Shown piece by piece: positions 63,071 to 64,000 of a stretch of DNA of 64,000 nucleotides. Within the stretch, counting starts at the first letter, position 1. Each line of letters opens with the position of its first letter. The notes beneath the pieces are model-generated. The model did not search any database and was not told the origin of the DNA. It saw only the letters and a program-made list of their open reading frames with translations. The stretch lies in assembly GCA_009767595.1 (NCBI GenBank), contig VSDK01026402.1:132153-196152 (forward strand), in the 5' to 3' direction. The position numbers were made by a program, and so were the translations under genes. The stretch is from Symbiodinium kawagutii. Its lineage: Eukaryota; Sar; Dinophyceae; Suessiales; Symbiodiniaceae.

Positions 63071-64000
63071 GTGAGCATTGCTCCCGGTTGTTGAATTTTG
63101 CTGCGTCATGGTGCCTCCCAAGTGAGTAGTATGCACGCTATGCGCTAATAGGCAGTACTAAGTATATTACTAGCTAATGGTATGAGTATCAATAACATCC
63201 AATAAGTGGATTATACACAAAAGATTATAGTAGTACCTCAGTAGTATTAGCTGATTAATTAATATAAGCATACCATAGATGTTTGTTTTTAGTCAATATG
63301 TATATATCATCAGTTGCCGTCTATCCTCAGTTGCCACTGTCAGTAGCTACTAAGTGTGCTGCTATTGTCTATCATTAATGTGATTGCTGTTGAGCTGTTC
63401 CAGTTAATGGTAAATACCTGACTGCTAGCTTATTCTTGCTCGTTTTCACTTCGTTTCGGTTGCAGTTCGCTGCTGACTTACTACTGGATAATTCTTTGAT
63501 TAATCAGTTGTTCATTTTGTTGATGATTAGTTTATCAGTGTACCACTGGTTAATGATTGATTAGTTTCATATAATTTGCACATAAGCTAATTATTAACCA
63601 ACTAGTACTAGTTGCTTTTAGCCACTTAGTGCATCAGTGATTGTACCACTTGGTTTTCAGATTGTTGATTCAATTATAAATAATCGTGAAATATCATGAA
63701 CATGATGTGTGTGCTTGTATCAACCATCATCATACATTGGTGGTTGTCATTGCCGCACGAATGCCACCCAGCATGCCGTCAATCAACAAGAGTCGAATCA
63801 ATGTACTATGCTGATATAATATGTGTGAATGTACTATTTGTGAAATTTGAAAAGCGTAAATTAGGATAAGCTAATTAACTATTGTAGTTGTTTTCAGTCA
63901 ATCTTTTCAGTCCAAATAAACCACATGATATAAATAGTATATAGTTATATACAATGATTTAGTGTACTATTCATTAGTTGATTATTATACAATGATTAGT
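63071..64000. other. AT-rich sequence to the window end
   Basis: No exon or element supported. A GTGAGT site at 63122 lacks an identifiable exon before it. Confidence 0.5.

Noticed and set aside
1..64000. CRISPR array or bacterial gene cluster
   Set aside because: The recurring elements are dispersed, have inverted ends and target duplications, and are not evenly spaced direct repeats. No operon-like frames exist.
1..64000. tRNA, rRNA or spliced-leader genes
   Set aside because: I found no cloverleaf-like sequence with conserved arms, no rRNA motif and no convincing relict spliced-leader.

Overview
The window reads as a stretch of eukaryotic nuclear DNA, most likely from a dinoflagellate. 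I see no bacterial-style gene, operon, tRNA or rRNA. Coding sequence appears as very short exons (about 36 to 200 nt), nearly all on the + strand. They sit in long AT-rich introns full of simple repeats and terminal-inverted-repeat elements. Four things point to a dinoflagellate: GC and even GA 5' splice sites next to GT sites; introner-like MITEs (short elements with inverted ends that can carry splice sites); an interstitial CCCTAAA telomere motif; and tiny exons in large introns. The assignment is inference; no ribosomal or spliced-leader sequence confirms it.

Left part (1 to about 12 kb): exons encoding short coiled-coil pieces. Three exon types occur twice in the same order (944, 2165, 3664, then 6224, 8975, 11147), which shows a tandem duplication of a multi-exon module. 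Two of the types are exactly 42 nt, or 14 residues (two heptads), in phase 0.

Middle (12 to 38 kb): scattered candidate exons. Some encode clear coiled coil (25261, 25886, 27646, 29480, 31808, 32959, 34151). Others encode Met/Pro-rich linkers or unrecognised sequence (22043, 22330, 23152, 24791). Simple repeats, a minisatellite with hairpins (10.2-11.0 kb) and many MITEs fill the rest.

39.1 to 42.2 kb holds the one recognisable fold. Four exons in matching phase spell a calmodulin/centrin-like EF-hand pair (39131, 40504, 41234, 42095).

Right part (44 to 64 kb): many candidate exons of an unrecognised, partly membrane-like protein or proteins. A run at 51-54 kb has good splice signals, and more exons follow to 63 kb. 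How many genes the window holds, and where they start and end, cannot be settled without transcripts.

At least six families of short inverted-repeat elements occur, several with perfect 4-bp target duplications. In several places a candidate exon begins exactly at the end of an element, as expected if the element supplies the splice site. Exon calls resting only on an AG acceptor plus an open frame carry low confidence, because chance open frames of 40 to 50 codons are common here.
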